Source of the DNA: Gammaproteobacteria bacterium | GTDB taxonomy: Bacteria > Pseudomonadota > Gammaproteobacteria > Pseudomonadales > Cellvibrionaceae | Direction of reading: 5' to 3' | Assembly (NCBI GenBank): GCA_021151835.1 | Contig: JAGKWO010000009.1 | Span: 290,500-354,499, forward strand | Length of the DNA stretch: 64,000 nt | Shown: piece after piece, positions 26,091 through 36,119 of the stretch | How positions within the stretch are numbered: the first letter of the stretch is position 1 | Layout of the letters: each line of letters starts with the position of its first letter | Translations under genes and position numbers: made by a program | The notes under the pieces: model-generated | What the model saw: the letters and a program-made list of their open reading frames with translations, nothing else | Databases searched by the model: none | What the model was told of the DNA's origin: nothing

Positions 26091-27377
26091 TTATTGTTTT
26101 TCACGCGCGATAGCGCGGTAAGCGATATCGTTACGATAAAACATGCCGTTCCAGCTAATTTGTTTGGCGAGTTTATAGGCGCGTTGCTGCGCTTCGGAAA
26201 CACTATTGCCCAGCGCAGTGGAACACAGCACACGTCCACCATTAGTGACAGTGTTGCCATCTTTTTGGGTAGTACCTGCGTGGAAAATTTTTTCGCCGGC
26301 AACGTCAGCTGTTGGTAAACCGGAAATTACATCACCCTTGTTGTAGCTATCAGGGTAACCACCAGCGGCCAACACAATACCAACGGATGCCCGCGAATCC
26401 CAGGCAGCCGTGGTTTTATCCAAATCACCTTTCAGCGCAGCCAAACACAACTCCACCAAATCCGATTGCAAACGCAACATAATTGGCTGGGTTTCCGGAT
26501 CGCCAAACCGGCAGTTGTATTCAATAACTTTTGCATTGCCTGCGGTGTCGATCATCAAACCCGCATACAAAAAGCCAACATAGGTATTACCTTCTGCAGC
26601 CATACCGTTTACGGTTGGGTAAATAATTTCTTTCATCACGCGGTCATGCACCGCTTGGGTCACAACCGGGGCGGGAGAATAAGCGCCCATGCCGCCGGTA
26701 TTGGGGCCGGTATCATTGTCCCCAACACGCTTATGGTCCTGGCTGGTTGCCATTGGTAAAACATTTTTACCATCGACCATTACAATAAAGCTGGCTTCTT
26801 CGCCTGCTAGAAATTCTTCAATCACTACGCGGCAACCGGCATCACCAAATGCATTGCCTGACAGCATATCGCGCACGGCGTCTTCTGCTTGTTGCAAGGT
26901 TTCAGCAACGATTACACCTTTACCGGCAGCAAGGCCATCGGCTTTGATAACGATGGGTGCACCTTTCTCACGCAAGTAGGCGAGGGCAGGTTCTACTTCG
27001 ATAAAATTTTGGTAATCCGCTGTGGGAATTTTATGGCGTGCGAGAAAATCTTTAGTAAAGGCTTTTGAGCCTTCCAATTGTGCAGCACCTTTGCTTGGGC
27101 CGAAGCACAATAATTTGCGCGATTGAAAATAATCAACCACACCGGCAACAAGTGGCACTTCCGGGCCAACAATCGTCAAGCCAACATTATTTTGTTCAGC
27201 AAAATTCGCCAGTGCTTCAAAATTCAAAACATCGATAGCAACGTTTTCCAATTTTGCTTCCAGCGCGGTGCCCGCATTACCCGGAGCAACAAAAACTTTT
27301 TCAACCTGGGCGCTTTGCGCCGCTTTCCATGCGAGTGCATGTTCGCGGCCACCGCTGCCAATAATTAATACGTTCAT
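26091..27377 (-). CDS. purD: Phosphoribosylamine--glycine ligase PurD
   Basis: PurD joins phosphoribosylamine and glycine with ATP in step two of purine synthesis. The 428-aa protein has the N-terminal motif MNVLIIGSGGREHALAWK, the ATP-grasp region (IVIKADGLAAGKGVIVAE; SQDHKRVGDNDTGPNTGGMGAYSPAP) and the C-terminal domain starting near VGIVLAAGGYPDSY. It lies downstream of purH on the same strand, as in Pseudomonas, with a palindromic repeat element in the 129-base gap. Confidence 0.98.
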   Translation of the reverse strand: MNVLIIGSGGREHALAWKAAQSAQVEKVFVAPGNAGTALEAKLENVAIDVLNFEALANFAEQNNVGLTIVGPEVPLVAGVVDYFQSRKLLCFGPSKGAAQLEGSKAFTKDFLARHKIPTADYQNFIEVEPALAYLREKGAPIVIKADGLAAGKGVIVAETLQQAEDAVRDMLSGNAFGDAGCRVVIEEFLAGEEASFIVMVDGKNVLPMATSQDHKRVGDNDTGPNTGGMGAYSPAPVVTQAVHDRVMKEIIYPTVNGMAAEGNTYVGFLYAGLMIDTAGNAKVIEYNCRFGDPETQPIMLRLQSDLVELCLAALKGDLDKTTAAWDSRASVGIVLAAGGYPDSYNKGDVISGLPTADVAGEKIFHAGTTQKDGNTVTNGGRVLCSTALGNSVSEAQQRAYKLAKQISWNGMFYRNDIAYRAIAREKQ

Positions 27378-27402
27378 AAATTAATATCTTTTGAGTCGTT
27401 TA

Positions 27403-27490
27403 CGTAGGTTGGGCAGTAATGCCCAACACCAATTAATTTTTTGACCACTATGTTGGGCATTGCTGCCTGCGCGGCGCGGCCCAACCTACG
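27403..27490. repeat. Palindromic REP/MITE-like element between purH and purD
   Basis: CGTAGGTTGGGC (27403-27414) and its exact inverse GCCCAACCTACG (27479-27490) bound an 88-base element. Inside, GTTGGGC...GCCCAAC (27408-27427) forms a smaller hairpin, and GTTGGGCATTGCTGCC begins another at about 27452. Short palindromes with this CGTAGGTTGGGC end are seen as intergenic repeats in many proteobacterial genomes. No coding capacity. Confidence 0.75.
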
Positions 27491-27506
27491 AAATTAACGA
27501 ATTCAA

Positions 27507-29087
27507 TTAATGACGGAAATGGCGCATACCGGTGAATACCATCGCCATGCCGTGTTCGTCAGCAGCGGCGATAACTTCCGCATCGCGCATTGACCCGCCG
27601 GGTTGGATTACGGCGGCAATACCCACTTTTGCAGCGTTATCAATGCCATCGCGGAACGGGAAGAACGCATCGGAAGCCATTACGGAACCGGCAACTTGCA
27701 GGCCGGCGTGTTCAGCTTTAATTGCAGCGATACGCGCAGAGTTTACGCGGCTCATCTGGCCTGCGCCAACGCCGATGGTGTGTTGGTTTTTTGCGTAAAT
27801 AATGGCATTGGATTTTACAAACTTGGCAACTTTCCAGGCGAATAATAAATCCTGGATTTCTGCCGGGGTAGGTGCGCGTTTGGTGACGATTTTCAAATCG
27901 TTTTCAGTAATGATGCCATCATCGCGATCTTGTACTAACAAACCGCCGTTGACGCGTTTGTAATCCAGGCCTTTAACTCGCACCGAGCTCCATTCACCGG
28001 TTGCCAGCAAACGCACGTTTTGTTTTGCTTTGACGATTTCGATGGCTTCTGCGGAAACGCTGGGTGCAATAATGACTTCTACGAATTGACGTTCAACTAT
28101 CGCTTTGGCAGTTTCTGCATCCAGTTCGCGGTTGAACGCAATGATGCCACCGAAAGCGGATTCGCTATCGGTAGAGTAGGCCAGGTCGTACGCGTGTTTA
28201 ATCGATTCTGCCACTGCAACGCCGCATGGGTTTGCGTGTTTAACGATAACGCAGGCGGGCTCGCTAAATGATTTTACGGTTTCCAATGCCGCGTCAGTAT
28301 CGGCAACATTATTGTAAGACAGCTCTTTACCCTGCAATTGTTTTGCAGAAGCAATGCCCACTTCTTGTGGATTTTTTTCAACATAGAACGCGGCTTTTTG
28401 ATGCGGGTTTTCACCGTAACGCATTTCTTGTGCTTTGATAAATTGGGTATTAAAGGTGCGCGGGAAATCGGCGCTGCCGCCCTCTACCAAACGACCAAAA
28501 TAATTGGCGATAGCACCATCGTAAGCAGCGGTGTGTTCGTAAGCTTTGATCGCCAGATCGAAACGGGTTTTTAATGAGGTACTGCCGTTGTTGGCTTTCA
28601 GTTCGGCAAGAATATTGGCGTAGTCTGAAGCGTTAACCACGATGTTTACGTGTGCGTGATTTTTCGCTGCAGCGCGCACCATGGTGGGGCCGCCGATATC
28701 AATATTTTCTACCGCGTCCTCCAATGAGCAATCTTTATTGGCGACGGTTTTTTCAAAGGGATACAAATTTACAACGACCATATCAATCGCATTGATACCG
28801 TGTTGTGACATCACGCCTTCATCAATACCGCGACGCCCCAAAATACCACCGTGAACTTTCGGGTGCAGGGTTTTTACGCGGCCATCCATCATTTCCGGAA
28901 AACCGGTGTAGTCGGAGACTTCAATTGCGGGAATCTTGTTTTCGGTGAGTAATTTAAAAGTACCACCGGTCGATAAAATTTCTACGCCTTGAGCGTGCAA
29001 GGCCTGGGCAAATTCAACAATGCCGGTTTTATCAGATACGCTGATCAGTGCGCGTTTGACTGCAACAAGATCGGAAGTAGTAGACAT
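27507..29087 (-). CDS. purH: Bifunctional AICAR formyltransferase / IMP cyclohydrolase PurH
   Basis: PurH catalyses the last two steps to IMP. The 526-aa protein has an N-terminal MGS-like cyclohydrolase domain ([46 protein letters not shown]) and a C-terminal transformylase domain with [15 protein letters not shown] (the Lys-His catalytic pair), [15 protein letters not shown] and [13 protein letters not shown]. It is preceded by fis-dusB on the same strand with an intrinsic terminator between, and followed by purD. Confidence 0.98.
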   Translation of the reverse strand: MSTTSDLVAVKRALISVSDKTGIVEFAQALHAQGVEILSTGGTFKLLTENKIPAIEVSDYTGFPEMMDGRVKTLHPKVHGGILGRRGIDEGVMSQHGINAIDMVVVNLYPFEKTVANKDCSLEDAVENIDIGGPTMVRAAAKNHAHVNIVVNASDYANILAELKANNGSTSLKTRFDLAIKAYEHTAAYDGAIANYFGRLVEGGSADFPRTFNTQFIKAQEMRYGENPHQKAAFYVEKNPQEVGIASAKQLQGKELSYNNVADTDAALETVKSFSEPACVIVKHANPCGVAVAESIKHAYDLAYSTDSESAFGGIIAFNRELDAETAKAIVERQFVEVIIAPSVSAEAIEIVKAKQNVRLLATGEWSSVRVKGLDYKRVNGGLLVQDRDDGIITENDLKIVTKRAPTPAEIQDLLFAWKVAKFVKSNAIIYAKNQHTIGVGAGQMSRVNSARIAAIKAEHAGLQVAGSVMASDAFFPFRDGIDNAAKVGIAAVIQPGGSMRDAEVIAAADEHGMAMVFTGMRHFRH

Positions 29088-29157
29088 ACACAGTTCCTGT
29101 AGATGAGAAAGTTAAAGCGGAAAACGGTAATACCAAAAATAAGAATCGCTAAAAAGC

Positions 29158-29190
29158 AAAAGGGGTGGAAACGAATTACCACCCCTTTTT
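29158..29190. terminator. Terminator/attenuator between fis and purH
   Basis: AAAAGGGGTGG (29158-29168), ten-base loop, CCACCCCTTTT (29179-29189); T-runs on both strands. It would end dusB-fis transcripts before purH. Confidence 0.85.
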
Positions 29191-29214
29191 ATTTGCCATG
29201 CGGCGCTGGAAAAA

Positions 29215-29511
29215 TTACAGCAGGCCGTATTGCTTCAGTTTTTTACGCAGTGTGCCACGGTTCAAACCTAATACTTGCGCAGCGCGGGTTTGGTTATGGC
29301 GGGTGTATTTCAATACGATTTCCAACATCGGTGCTTCTACTTCAGCGAGTACCATTTCGTAAACGTTGCTAACGTCCTGGCCGTCCAAATGTTTGAAGTA
29401 ATTTTCCATGGCTTGCTCTACACAGCCGCGCAGTGATTGAGCTTGTACTGGTTGGTTCGGGTTTGCAGCTTGTGCTGGGGTTGATTCAGCAAAGAAAGTT
29501 GCAGTATTCAT
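29215..29511 (-). CDS. fis: DNA-binding protein Fis
   Basis: Fis is a small nucleoid protein that bends DNA and regulates rRNA and many growth-phase genes. The 98-aa protein ends with the conserved helix-turn-helix [24 protein letters not shown]; the dimerisation part is seen at [19 protein letters not shown]. Its ATG overlaps the stop of dusB by four bases, the conserved dusB-fis arrangement, so its translation is coupled to dusB. Confidence 0.98.
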   Translation of the reverse strand: MNTATFFAESTPAQAANPNQPVQAQSLRGCVEQAMENYFKHLDGQDVSNVYEMVLAEVEAPMLEIVLKYTRHNQTRAAQVLGLNRGTLRKKLKQYGLL

Positions 29512-30518
29512 GCGGCTTTTTCCTCTTTCGTAAGCAGCTGTTCAAAGAAATTTTGAATGCTGGTTTGTTGTTCTTCCGCGTTATCTATAGCGTTAAAGGT
29601 TTTGCGAAATACTTCGCTGCCAGGAACCGTTTGCAAATACCAACTCGCGTGTTTGCGAGCGATACGCGGCCCCATAAACTCACCATAAAAACGGTATAGC
29701 TCACACAGATGGGTACATAAAATATCCCTGACTTCCACCAGGGATGGTTCGGGTAATTGCTCACCGGTACGCAGGTAATGCGCAATTTCCCGGAAGATCC
29801 AGGGGCGACCCTGCGCGGCCCGCCCGATCATCACCGCCGCTGCACCTGTGTGATCCAATACAGCTTTGGCTTTTTGCGGTGAATCTATATCGCCATTGGC
29901 AAACACCGGAATGTTCACGGCATTGACAACGCTGGCAATAGTGTCGTACTCGGCCTCGCCCAGAAAGGCGTCAGCGCGGGTACGACCGTGAAGAGCGAGG
30001 GCCTGTATGCCCGCATCTTCGGCAATGTGTGCAATACGCACCGCATTGCGGTGTTCGTTACTCCAGCCGGTACGAAATTTCAGTGTGACGGGAATGTCCA
30101 CTGCGTTCACTACCGCATGCAAAATTTCAGTTACGAGCTGCTCGTCTTTGAGCAGGGCCGATCCAGCGGCTTTTTTGCAGACTTTCTTGGCCGGGCAGCC
30201 CATGTTGATATCAATAATCTGAGCGCCATTAGCGGCGTTAAGGCGCGCTGCTTCCGCCATCATCTCCGGATCGCCACCGGCAATTTGCACTGCAATCGGT
30301 TCGGCTTCACCGGTATGGTCCATACGCAGGCTGCTTTTGCGGCTACCCCAGAGCGTAGCGTCTGCCGTCAGCATTTCCGAAACCACAAATCCTGCACCCA
30401 ATGAGCGACACAATTGGCGAAATGGCCTGTCGGTAACACCGGCCATAGGCGCGAGTATCACGTGGGTGTCTATGCAATAAGGGCCGATGTTAAACACGTA
30501 TGATTTGCCGTTAACCAT
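29508..30518 (-). CDS. dusB: tRNA-dihydrouridine synthase B
   Basis: DusB reduces uridine 17 in tRNA with FMN. The 336-aa sequence shows [18 protein letters not shown], the catalytic cysteine in [44 protein letters not shown] and [11 protein letters not shown]. The open frame begins at 30542, but the ATG at 30518 leaves the nine-residue lead-in expected before [15 protein letters not shown]; neither start has a strong ribosome-binding site, so the exact start is uncertain. It is translationally coupled to fis. Confidence 0.95.
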   Translation of the reverse strand: MVNGKSYVFNIGPYCIDTHVILAPMAGVTDRPFRQLCRSLGAGFVVSEMLTADATLWGSRKSSLRMDHTGEAEPIAVQIAGGDPEMMAEAARLNAANGAQIIDINMGCPAKKVCKKAAGSALLKDEQLVTEILHAVVNAVDIPVTLKFRTGWSNEHRNAVRIAHIAEDAGIQALALHGRTRADAFLGEAEYDTIASVVNAVNIPVFANGDIDSPQKAKAVLDHTGAAAVMIGRAAQGRPWIFREIAHYLRTGEQLPEPSLVEVRDILCTHLCELYRFYGEFMGPRIARKHASWYLQTVPGSEVFRKTFNAIDNAEEQQTSIQNFFEQLLTKEEKAA

Positions 30519-30714
30519 GAAGGCTGGTGTTAGCAGAATCACTCCGCTTAAAAACTGAACCGAGCCCTGCGTTAAAGGGGCGCCATGATACCCGTTTGGG
30601 CTGGGGTTGGGAACGTAAAAAACGTAAAAAACGGTGTTTTTTTGAGCGATAAAAACAGGCTTTTTTAGCGATTTCGGGTTGCAAAAAAAAACGATTTGGG
30701 GCAGTGGTCATTAC

Positions 30715-30744
30715 GATCCGGTTAATCGGGGATTTAACCGGATC
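30715..30744. promoter_or_regulatory. Perfect 11-base inverted repeat upstream of dusB-fis
   Basis: GATCCGGTTAA (30715-30725) and TTAACCGGATC (30734-30744) with an 8-base spacer. No T-run follows directly on either strand, so an operator or an RNA hairpin is as likely as a terminator for the upstream DUF3426 gene. Confidence 0.5.
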
Positions 30745-30818
30745 ACATCCGCAAATATGCAGCCGATAGTAGCCGGCGTTATTCCCCATTTTGACAAAGG
30801 GCGTTTTTACATCGGCAA

Positions 30819-32459
30819 TTAGCGCGGGATATAGATGTGGTAGTTAACCGCTTTCTCGCCCGGGTCAACCAGGTCCAATGTCAAATGGACCGGTTGCTTC
30901 TGCGGCATATGGCTGCTGCCTGCTGCTTCGCCACCCAAATATTCGTGCGGTGAAAAGCGGCGTGAGGCAACTTCATTTTCATCGATATCCGTGAACGCCA
31001 GCACCAGGTCCGGGTAGGGCTGGTCGAAGGGGGCATTGTTCATGATCATTACATCTACGGCCAGCGCGCCGGGGGTTTCGGGATGCTCGCGGACTACCAG
31101 GTTAAAGGCGCTGATCTGCCGGGTGTCCACTAATGATGGAAGCTGGCATTTGAAATAAGGGCAGAGGATGGCGTAAGCAGTGCGATAGGGTTCGACACGG
31201 CTGAAATAATCAAAACTGAACCAGGCCAACTGGGCAATTAACGCCACCAGGGCCACGAGGCTGAGGGCTGGCCAGAGTATGCGTTGGTACCAGCGGCGCA
31301 TGCGCTTGGCAGTAAATTCTATGGGTGCTGGAATTATGTTCATCAGCAGCGCAGTACGCGAGCCATCATAGGCACGGATTTTTGGCTGGGTTTTTACCTG
31401 GCGTTTGGGGGAGTCGTCGCTGGCGATGTTATCCGGGGTGTCGAAAAGGTTTGGATCTAATAGCGGCTCTTCCGGTGTTGCCGGGGACGGTTTGAAACCG
31501 CTGTGATCGGGGATGTTGGCCAACTCATCGCTCAGGACAAAATCATCGTCTGCGTGTGTACGATTCGTTTGCGTAGCGGCATCCGGTTGTTCTGGTTCAT
31601 CAACCAGGCTGAATATCAGGCCCGGGCTGCTTTTCACTGGTTCCGGTTTATCTTCAGCAATATGGGTTGCAGGTGGTTCCGGAGTGCGTTCGGTCGCGTA
31701 GAAATCGTCGTCATCATCGTTGGGGGCGAGAGTTTTCCGGGTAGTGAATTTAGGCGTATCGTCACTTTCATCATCGATTAGCATTTCCGCCCAGGATTCA
31801 TCCGCGCTATGCGCTTCGTCCTGGTCACTCTGGTGGCGGATTTTACGTTCGAACAGCGACACTTCTGCTTTGGGGGTTGTATCTATGTCCATAAAGCTGT
31901 CGAACTCATAGCTTTTGGTGTCGGATTTGGTGTCATCCATATCATCGCTAATAAGTATGTCGTCAGCTTTTTCGAGTGAGGATTTGTCCAGGGTTCGAAT
32001 AACCGGTTTTTGTGGCTCCGGTTTGGTGGTTGGCTTGGCTGTTATTGCTACCGGTGCCGGGTTTATCGGGAGCGGTTTAATAGTGCTAAGTATCGCCAGT
32101 TGCTCCGGTTTGTTTGCCGATTCCACTTTTGGTGTGGCTGCTCTATGTTCCGATGTGACCGGTGTAGCCAGGTCAGTGTCCAGTGGTTTGTTTGGTGCTG
32201 GCTTATTGGCAGCAGGAGCTGTGTCTTTATTGGCTGCTGTGGCCACTGGTGGTTTTGCGATGGGGGTATTGGTGGCTTGGGGTGTTTCAACCGGTTTTGT
32301 CGCGACGGGAGCAACCAGATAATCCATTGCCTTGAATACGTTAAGGCAAGAGCCGCAGCGAACCGCACCATTGGCAGATTGCAATTGTGCCTGGGTAATG
32401 CGAAAGGCAGTTCCACATTTGGGGCAGCGGGTGATCTGTTGGTTGTTCGCAGAGGTCAT
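30819..32459 (-). CDS. Zinc-ribbon and DUF3426 domain membrane protein
   Basis: The 546-aa protein starts with an MJ0042-type zinc ribbon (CPKCGTAF...VRCGSCLNVF, residues about 12-37). A long, low-complexity, Pro/Lys/Asp-rich region follows (about 50-380), then one membrane helix (about 395-417, ILWPALSLVALVALIAQLAW) and a C-terminal DUF3426 domain (YFKCQLPSLVDTRQISAFNLVV to the end). The ribbon would be cytoplasmic and the DUF3426 domain periplasmic. The gene holds the same place between prmA and dusB in pseudomonads. Function is unknown. Confidence 0.9.
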   Translation of the reverse strand: MTSANNQQITRCPKCGTAFRITQAQLQSANGAVRCGSCLNVFKAMDYLVAPVATKPVETPQATNTPIAKPPVATAANKDTAPAANKPAPNKPLDTDLATPVTSEHRAATPKVESANKPEQLAILSTIKPLPINPAPVAITAKPTTKPEPQKPVIRTLDKSSLEKADDILISDDMDDTKSDTKSYEFDSFMDIDTTPKAEVSLFERKIRHQSDQDEAHSADESWAEMLIDDESDDTPKFTTRKTLAPNDDDDDFYATERTPEPPATHIAEDKPEPVKSSPGLIFSLVDEPEQPDAATQTNRTHADDDFVLSDELANIPDHSGFKPSPATPEEPLLDPNLFDTPDNIASDDSPKRQVKTQPKIRAYDGSRTALLMNIIPAPIEFTAKRMRRWYQRILWPALSLVALVALIAQLAWFSFDYFSRVEPYRTAYAILCPYFKCQLPSLVDTRQISAFNLVVREHPETPGALAVDVMIMNNAPFDQPYPDLVLAFTDIDENEVASRRFSPHEYLGGEAAGSSHMPQKQPVHLTLDLVDPGEKAVNYHIYIPR

Positions 32460-32636
32460 ACATCAAGGCCCTATTAACCACTTTTTAAGTAAACCGCTTT
32501 TTGGTTGAAAAGCGGCTCAAATTATTATTTAGACCAGACAGTGTAACTATCAAGGGACGTGCGGTAAATTCCAGCGACAACCGGTCAGGGTTGTCTCCAT
32601 CAACAATGCCAACTGCCTCACTTTAATCCGGTTACA

Positions 32637-33521
32637 TTATTGGCGAGCCTTCGTTGCTGTTAAGCGTACCCACTCCTCCTGTTCTGCAACGGGATCGAAA
32701 TCAAACCATGGCTCATAAGCAGCCATGACGGTGTTGGCTTGTACCGACAGAATTCCTGACAGGCAGAGTTTGCCACCCACTTTAGTCATCGCATTGAGTG
32801 CCGGCGCCAGTTCGGCAAGTGGCCCTGCAAGGATATTCGCCAGCATTACATCGACTTGTTCGCTCGGGCAGTCTGGCGGCAAGTAAACGGGCATCGCATC
32901 GTCGGGCAGGTTGTTGCGTTTGGCATTCTCTGTTGTGGCCAACAATGCTTGCGGGTCAATATCAACTCCAATCACTTTTTTGGCGCCGAGTAATAAAGTT
33001 GCTATGCCGAGAATCCCTGAACCACATCCGTAATCCACTACCTCAAGGTTGGTGAAGTCTTGCTGGTCGATCCATTGCATACATAAAAAGGTGGTAGGGT
33101 GGGTGCCAGTACCGAAGGCCAGGCCGGGGTCCAGCATCAGGTTTACTTTTTCCGGTTCGGGTGGTTGTTGCCAGCTGGGGCAAATCCACAGGCGCTCGCC
33201 ACAGCGGATCGCGTGGTAATTTGCCATCCACTCGCGTTCCCAATCCTTATCTTCGAGCTGCTCCCAATGGTGTTCCGGCAGTGGATTACCAAAGCGACGC
33301 TCGGCCAATGCGATGGTTTTTGCAGTATCGATTTCCGCATCAAACAAGCCGGTCATTTTCACACTGTCCCACAGCGGGGTTTCACCCAGGCCGGGTTCGA
33401 GAATGGGTTGATCGGCATTATCTTGCAACGTAACTGATGCAGCACCGCAAGCTAATAGTGAATCTTCAAGGGATTCGACATATCGACGCGAAGTAATAAT
33501 TTTAAGTTGCAGCCAGGGCAT
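32637..33521 (-). CDS. prmA: Ribosomal protein L11 methyltransferase PrmA
   Basis: PrmA trimethylates lysines and the N-terminus of ribosomal protein L11 using SAM. The start at 33521 (MPWLQLKIITSRR) gives the typical 294 aa; the upstream in-frame codon at 33581 adds 20 unrelated residues encoded in the repeat element. Motifs: MLDPGLAFGTGTHPTT, VVDYGCGSGILGIA (SAM binding) and VMLANILAGPLAELAP. It lies between accC and the DUF3426 gene, the Pseudomonas order. Confidence 0.97.
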   Translation of the reverse strand: MPWLQLKIITSRRYVESLEDSLLACGAASVTLQDNADQPILEPGLGETPLWDSVKMTGLFDAEIDTAKTIALAERRFGNPLPEHHWEQLEDKDWEREWMANYHAIRCGERLWICPSWQQPPEPEKVNLMLDPGLAFGTGTHPTTFLCMQWIDQQDFTNLEVVDYGCGSGILGIATLLLGAKKVIGVDIDPQALLATTENAKRNNLPDDAMPVYLPPDCPSEQVDVMLANILAGPLAELAPALNAMTKVGGKLCLSGILSVQANTVMAAYEPWFDFDPVAEQEEWVRLTATKARQ

Positions 33522-33545
33522 AAATATATTCTTGAGGTTGATGTG

Positions 33546-33656
33546 TAGGGGCGCAATTATTGCGCCCTGTATTGCACCCACTATTTTTCATGTTGAAATC
33601 ATGGATGCAAATTCTGAATGGTGCAATGTAATAGGGCGCGATAAATCGCGCCCTAT
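33546..33656. repeat. Composite palindromic repeat element between accC and prmA
   Basis: Two hairpins, GGGCGCAATTATTGCGCCC (about 33549-33567) and AGGGCGCGATAAATCGCGCCCT (about 33633-33654), flank a central part bounded by TTGCACC (33572-33578) and GGTGCAA (33620-33626). The whole is a nested inverted repeat of about 110 bases without coding capacity, typical of REP/MITE-type intergenic elements. It may also work as a terminator between the acc genes and prmA. Confidence 0.75.
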
Positions 33657-33691
33657 TGAGCAAAAACCAGTGAATCGAAAACCGACGGCTT

Positions 33692-35032
33692 TTATTCTGC
33701 CAGTTTCTTTTCCAGGTAATGAATATTCACACCGCCTTTGCGGAAGGCTTCATCGCGCACCAGCATTTGTTGCAGTGGGATGTTGGTGCGAATGCCATCA
33801 ACGATGGTTTCATCCAGCGCATTACGCATACGGTTCAAGGCGATCTCGCGGGTATCACCGTAGGTGATAATTTTGGCGATCATTGAATCGTAGTTTGGTG
33901 GAACTGAATAGCCGTTATAGAGGTGTGAGTCAACGCGCACACCCAAACCACCGGGGGCGTGGAAGCCTTTTACCAGACCGGGGCAAGGCATAAAGGTCTT
34001 TGGATCTTCAGCGTTGATCCGGCACTCAAACGAGTGGCCACGGATAATCACATCAGATTGCTTAATGGAGAGCGGCAAGCCTGAGCAAACACGGATTTGT
34101 TCTTTGATCAAATCAATACCGGTCACCATTTCCGATACCGGATGTTCTACCTGGATACGGGTGTTCATCTCGATAAAGTAGAAACGGCCATCTTCGTACA
34201 AAAACTCAAACGTACCGGCGCCTTTGTATTTGATATCAATACAGGCTTTCACACACGCCGCGTAAGTGGCTTCGCGCACTTCTTGCGGGATGCCGGGAGC
34301 AGGTGCTTCTTCCAATACTTTTTGGTGGCGGCGTTGCAGTGAACAATCGCGATCGCCCAAATGGATGGCGCTACCCTGGCCGTCAGAGAGGATTTGCACT
34401 TCCACGTGACGCGGGTTTTGCAGGAATTTTTCCATGTACACCGTGCCATCGCCAAATGCTGCCTTGGCTTCACCCTGGGTGACACGGATTGAGCTGATGA
34501 GTGCAGCCTCGGTATGAACAACGCGCATGCCGCGACCACCGCCACCGGCAGCTGCCTTGATGATGATCGGGTAGCCAATACGTTTGGCAATTGCATGGCA
34601 TTCTTCTTCGTCCTCAGGCAATGGGCCATCGGAACCGGGAACAGTGGGAACACCTGCTTTTTTCATCGCTTTAATAGCTTCAACCTTGTCGCCCATCATG
34701 CGGATTACATCCGGATCCGGGCCAATAAAGGTAAAGCCACTTTTTTGTACGCGCTCGGCGAAATCCGCATTTTCCGCGAGGAAACCATAGCCTGGGTGAA
34801 CGGCCTGGGAGTCAGTGATTTCCATCGCCGCGATAATCGCCGGCACATTCAAATAGCTTTTGGGTGACGGGTTGGGGCCGATACATACCGACTCATCCGC
34901 CAGGCGCACGTGTTTCAAATCGCGGTCAATTTGCGAGTGGACAGCAACGGTTTTGATGCCCATCTCCTTACAGGCGCGCAGTACACGCAACGCGATTTCG
35001 CCGCGGTTGGCGATCAGAATTTTATCAAACAT
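33692..35032 (-). CDS. accC: Acetyl-CoA carboxylase biotin carboxylase subunit AccC
   Basis: AccC carboxylates the biotin on AccB with ATP and bicarbonate in the first step of fatty-acid synthesis. The 446 aa show [37 protein letters not shown] (ATP-grasp glycine loop), [39 protein letters not shown] and the C-terminal domain ending [11 protein letters not shown]. It follows accB by 26 bases and is surely co-transcribed with it. Confidence 0.99.
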   Translation of the reverse strand: MFDKILIANRGEIALRVLRACKEMGIKTVAVHSQIDRDLKHVRLADESVCIGPNPSPKSYLNVPAIIAAMEITDSQAVHPGYGFLAENADFAERVQKSGFTFIGPDPDVIRMMGDKVEAIKAMKKAGVPTVPGSDGPLPEDEEECHAIAKRIGYPIIIKAAAGGGGRGMRVVHTEAALISSIRVTQGEAKAAFGDGTVYMEKFLQNPRHVEVQILSDGQGSAIHLGDRDCSLQRRHQKVLEEAPAPGIPQEVREATYAACVKACIDIKYKGAGTFEFLYEDGRFYFIEMNTRIQVEHPVSEMVTGIDLIKEQIRVCSGLPLSIKQSDVIIRGHSFECRINAEDPKTFMPCPGLVKGFHAPGGLGVRVDSHLYNGYSVPPNYDSMIAKIITYGDTREIALNRMRNALDETIVDGIRTNIPLQQMLVRDEAFRKGGVNIHYLEKKLAE

Positions 35033-35058
35033 GGACCGAATCCTCTGTTGGGCAGCGG

Positions 35059-35526
35059 TTAAACAATCGTTACCAGAGGTTGGTCGAATTCAACGGGGTT
35101 GCCGTCTTCTACCAGGATGGCTTCAATCACACCGGATTTATCGGCTTCGATCTGGTTCATCATTTTCATTGCTTCAATGATGCAGATTACATCGCCCGCT
35201 TTAACGGTTTTGCCTACTTCAATGAATGACGGTGAGCCCGGGCTGGGTGAGCGGTAGAAGGTTCCTACCATTGGTGATTTCACCACATGGCCTGAAGACA
35301 CTGGTGCTGCAGGTGCAGCGGCCGGAGCAGAAGCGGGTGCGGCCGGAGCTGCGGCGACAGGTGCAGCGGCTGGCGCGGCAAATGCCGGCGCTGGTGCGCT
35401 GAAATATTGGGTGGTACCGCTATTGCGGGCAATGCGTACAGATTCTTCGCCTTCTTTGATTTCCAACTCACCGATGTTGGATTCCTCCAGCAGTTCGATC
35501 AGTTTTTTAATTTTGCGAATATCCAT
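35059..35526 (-). CDS. accB: Acetyl-CoA carboxylase biotin carboxyl carrier protein AccB
   Basis: AccB carries the biotin arm. The 155-aa protein has the N-terminal [20 protein letters not shown] segment, an Ala/Pro-rich flexible linker (about residues 45-80) and the biotinyl domain with [20 protein letters not shown] and the biotin-attachment lysine in EAMKMMN. AGGA precedes the ATG. Its first nine codons overlap the 3' end of the truncated aroQ frame, a consequence of the deletion in that gene. Confidence 0.98.
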   Translation of the reverse strand: MDIRKIKKLIELLEESNIGELEIKEGEESVRIARNSGTTQYFSAPAPAFAAPAAAPVAAAPAAPASAPAAAPAAPVSSGHVVKSPMVGTFYRSPSPGSPSFIEVGKTVKAGDVICIIEAMKMMNQIEADKSGVIEAILVEDGNPVEFDQPLVTIV

Positions 35527-35777
35527 GGTGTCCTATGGGTAAAAGCCGCCGGGTTGATGATGATGAAATCCACTCCTTCCTTGCGCGCATCGTGAATACG
35601 GTCAATCAACTCATATTCAGCGTTACTTTGCAGGCTCTGCAAGTGATGGCCCGCCTGTTGCGCGGTTTGGGTGAGGGTGCGATTGATATCGTCAAGCGTT
35701 GTTGCACCATAAATCCCTGGTTCGCGCAGCCCTAGCAAATTCAGGTTGGGGCCGTGAAGTACCAAAATGGTTGCCAT
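35499..35777 (-). pseudogene. aroQ: Truncated type II 3-dehydroquinate dehydratase (aroQ remnant)
   Basis: AroQ dehydrates 3-dehydroquinate in the shikimate pathway and is normally about 145-150 aa. Here the first 81 residues are well conserved ([58 protein letters not shown]), including the catalytic Arg and Tyr. Right after NPAAFTH the frame runs into the accB leader and its first codons and stops after 11 unrelated residues. The missing third contains the SVALRDAL and EVHLSN segments with the catalytic His, so the product should be inactive. The gene keeps its usual place before accB. Confidence 0.85.
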
Positions 35778-36119
35778 TGACAGTGTTCCTGCGGTTATTT
35801 TCTGCTTTATGTTGCGATTTTGGCCAATTAGTTGCGAATTGTTGCAATCTTGTTAAATCGCTTCATCCGGGAATTCAAAGTGAAAGGAGTTTGCCGCAAA
35901 AAAAAGCTTCTGTCCACGATGGCAGCAAAATTTTATTCAGATGGCAGAATATCGCTGCAAGATTGCAGAAGTTAGTTGCTGGAGGGATAAAAATTTTGCT
36001 CCAAATAGCCGTTTTGGCCGATTATCCCCGCATCTTGCCCGCCTGTTAGCGGCAAGATTGGGGAAGTTTCGTTAAAAAGCCTCTAAATGCAGTAAATTTC
36101 TTTAAAAATCGTCGATCTT
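35778..36119. other. Intergenic region upstream of aroQ remnant-accBC
   Basis: 342 bases without a convincing gene between the dsbD stop and the aroQ remnant start. It should hold the accBC promoter. The only structure seen is a 10-base inverted repeat, TGCAATCTTG (35843-35852) and CAAGATTGCA (35958-35967), 105 bases apart, with a third partial copy (GCAAGATTG) near 36052. Confidence 0.4.

Noticed and set aside
32010..32477. Plus-strand ORFs over the DUF3426 gene
   Set aside because: Antisense shadows of the low-complexity Pro/Lys region; no motifs.
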